Shown: positions 63,504 to 64,000 of the stretch, one piece after another
Layout of the letters: the number at the start of each line of letters is the position of its first letter
How positions within the stretch are numbered: position 1 is the stretch's first letter
Source of the DNA: Pseudomonas fragi
GTDB taxonomy: Bacteria > Pseudomonadota > Gammaproteobacteria > Pseudomonadales > Pseudomonadaceae
DNA: 64,000 nt
NCBI RefSeq assembly: GCF_002269505.1
Contig: NZ_NQKQ01000009.1
Coordinates: 62,001 to 126,000, forward strand
Reading direction: 5' to 3'
Position numbers and translations under genes: made by a program
Notes under the pieces: model-generated
The model's input: the letters and a program-made list of their open reading frames with translations, nothing else
Databases searched by the model: none
Told to the model about the DNA's origin: nothing

Positions 63504-64000
63504 TCAGCGTAATGCCTGCGGGTTAACCAGGTTGGCCGGGCGTTCACCGGCCAATGCCGCCAGCAGGTTATCGACCGCGCAACGGGCCATGGCTTCACGG
63601 GTTTCGAGAGTCGCCGAGCCGATATGCGGAGTGGCCACCACGTTATCCAGTTGCAGCAGCGGCGAGCTCAGTTCCAGCGGTTCACGCTCGAACACATCCA
63701 GCCCGGCAGCGCGGATCTGGCCTTGTTGCAGGGCGTTGATCAGTGCCGCTTCGTCTACCACCTTGCCGCGCGAGATATTGATAAAAATGCTCTCGCGGCG
63801 CATCAGGGCGAATTGCTCGGCACCGATCAAGCCTTCGGTTTGTGCGGTCAGCGGCAAGGTCAGGCAGATAAAATCGGCCTCTTGCAGCAGTTCGTCGAGG
63901 CTGCGGTATTGCGCATTAAAGCGTGCTTCTACTGCAGGTTTGGGCGAGTTGCTGTGGTAGATCACTGGCATGCCGAAACCAAAGTGGCCGCGTTGCGCCA
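63504..64000 (-). CDS. D-2-hydroxyacid dehydrogenase (GhrB/TkrA-like), 5' end outside window
   Basis: The last about 165 codons of an NAD(P)-dependent 2-hydroxyacid dehydrogenase: [40 protein letters not shown], and [10 protein letters not shown] with the catalytic Glu region and [16 protein letters not shown] with the catalytic His. The frame runs on to the window edge ([13 protein letters not shown] precedes the inner ATG at 63971). The family reduces glyoxylate, hydroxypyruvate or 2-ketogluconate. It converges on the PotF-like gene. Confidence 0.9.
   Translation of the reverse strand, partial: AQRGHFGFGMPVIYHSNSPKPAVEARFNAQYRSLDELLQEADFICLTLPLTAQTEGLIGAEQFALMRRESIFINISRGKVVDEAALINALQQGQIRAAGLDVFEREPLELSSPLLQLDNVVATPHIGSATLETREAMARCAVDNLLAALAGERPANLVNPQALR

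Overview
The window is about 62-64 kb of chromosome from a gamma-proteobacterium, almost certainly a Pseudomonas of the fluorescens/fragi type. Reasons: high GC with NNC/NNG codon use, many LysR regulators, DUF1652- and DUF3455-type proteins, TonB receptors with ECF sigma factors, a gamma-glutamylpolyamine-oxidase-like cluster, a PunR/PunC pair and a Pseudomonas-style LexA box. No plasmid, phage or conjugation module is visible and there is no CRISPR array. Both ends are cut: a trmK-like methyltransferase on the left, a 2-hydroxyacid dehydrogenase on the right.

Layout. 1-2.2 kb: trmK-like gene end, then a LysR/LysE divergent pair. 2.25-6.7 kb: a Fur-box-preceded cell-surface-signalling iron system (fecI-like sigma, fecR-like anti-sigma broken by an in-frame amber codon, HasR-like TonB receptor). 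7-17.9 kb: a TPTDPT-repeat lipoprotein, a small kinase-like P-loop protein, LysR, GST, an LLM oxidoreductase with a C-terminal frameshift, an MFS/LysR/FAD-lactate-dehydrogenase-like group, then a methyltransferase, a GFA protein and two GNAT acetyltransferases. 18.1-18.6 kb: an SOS box in front of an in-frame umuD-umuC deletion fusion. 18.8-23.6 kb: a lower-GC MacA-MacB-NodT tripartite exporter. 23.7-27.9 kb: an aminotransferase plus three tandem RraA/HMG-aldolase-like genes, divergent from a LysR gene. 28-30.7 kb: hydrolase, lipoprotein, small proteins, one of them stefin (cystatin)-like.

30.7-41 kb: a complete iron-chelate module: TetR regulator, an IrtAB/YbtPQ-like ABC pair, two FecCD permeases, an ATPase, a lipoprotein binding protein and a TonB receptor with a Fur-like box. 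41-42.7 kb: a glycine-zipper protein and an outer-membrane barrel. 42.9-46.15 kb: a small decayed accessory segment next to tRNA-Leu(TAA). It holds a truncated SUMF1-type lipoprotein, an internally deleted IS5/IS427-type element and an intact ExoY/edema-factor-like nucleotidyl cyclase gene. It is bounded by a degenerate copy of the tRNA 3' end and its downstream sequence. This cyclase is the most striking item in the window.

46.4-64 kb is mostly ordinary chromosome: an EamA transporter with a His-rich tail, DedA, an ECF sigma/anti-sigma pair with DUF3455 protein, DUF4174 protein, LysE, punR/punC, pirin, a HelD/UvrD-like helicase, gamma-glutamyltransferase, a DUF1652 protein, and a polyamine-type cluster (SnoaL-AraC regulator, FAD amine oxidase, cupin, PotF-like binding protein). 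All family names come from reading the translated sequences against remembered family motifs; no search was run.
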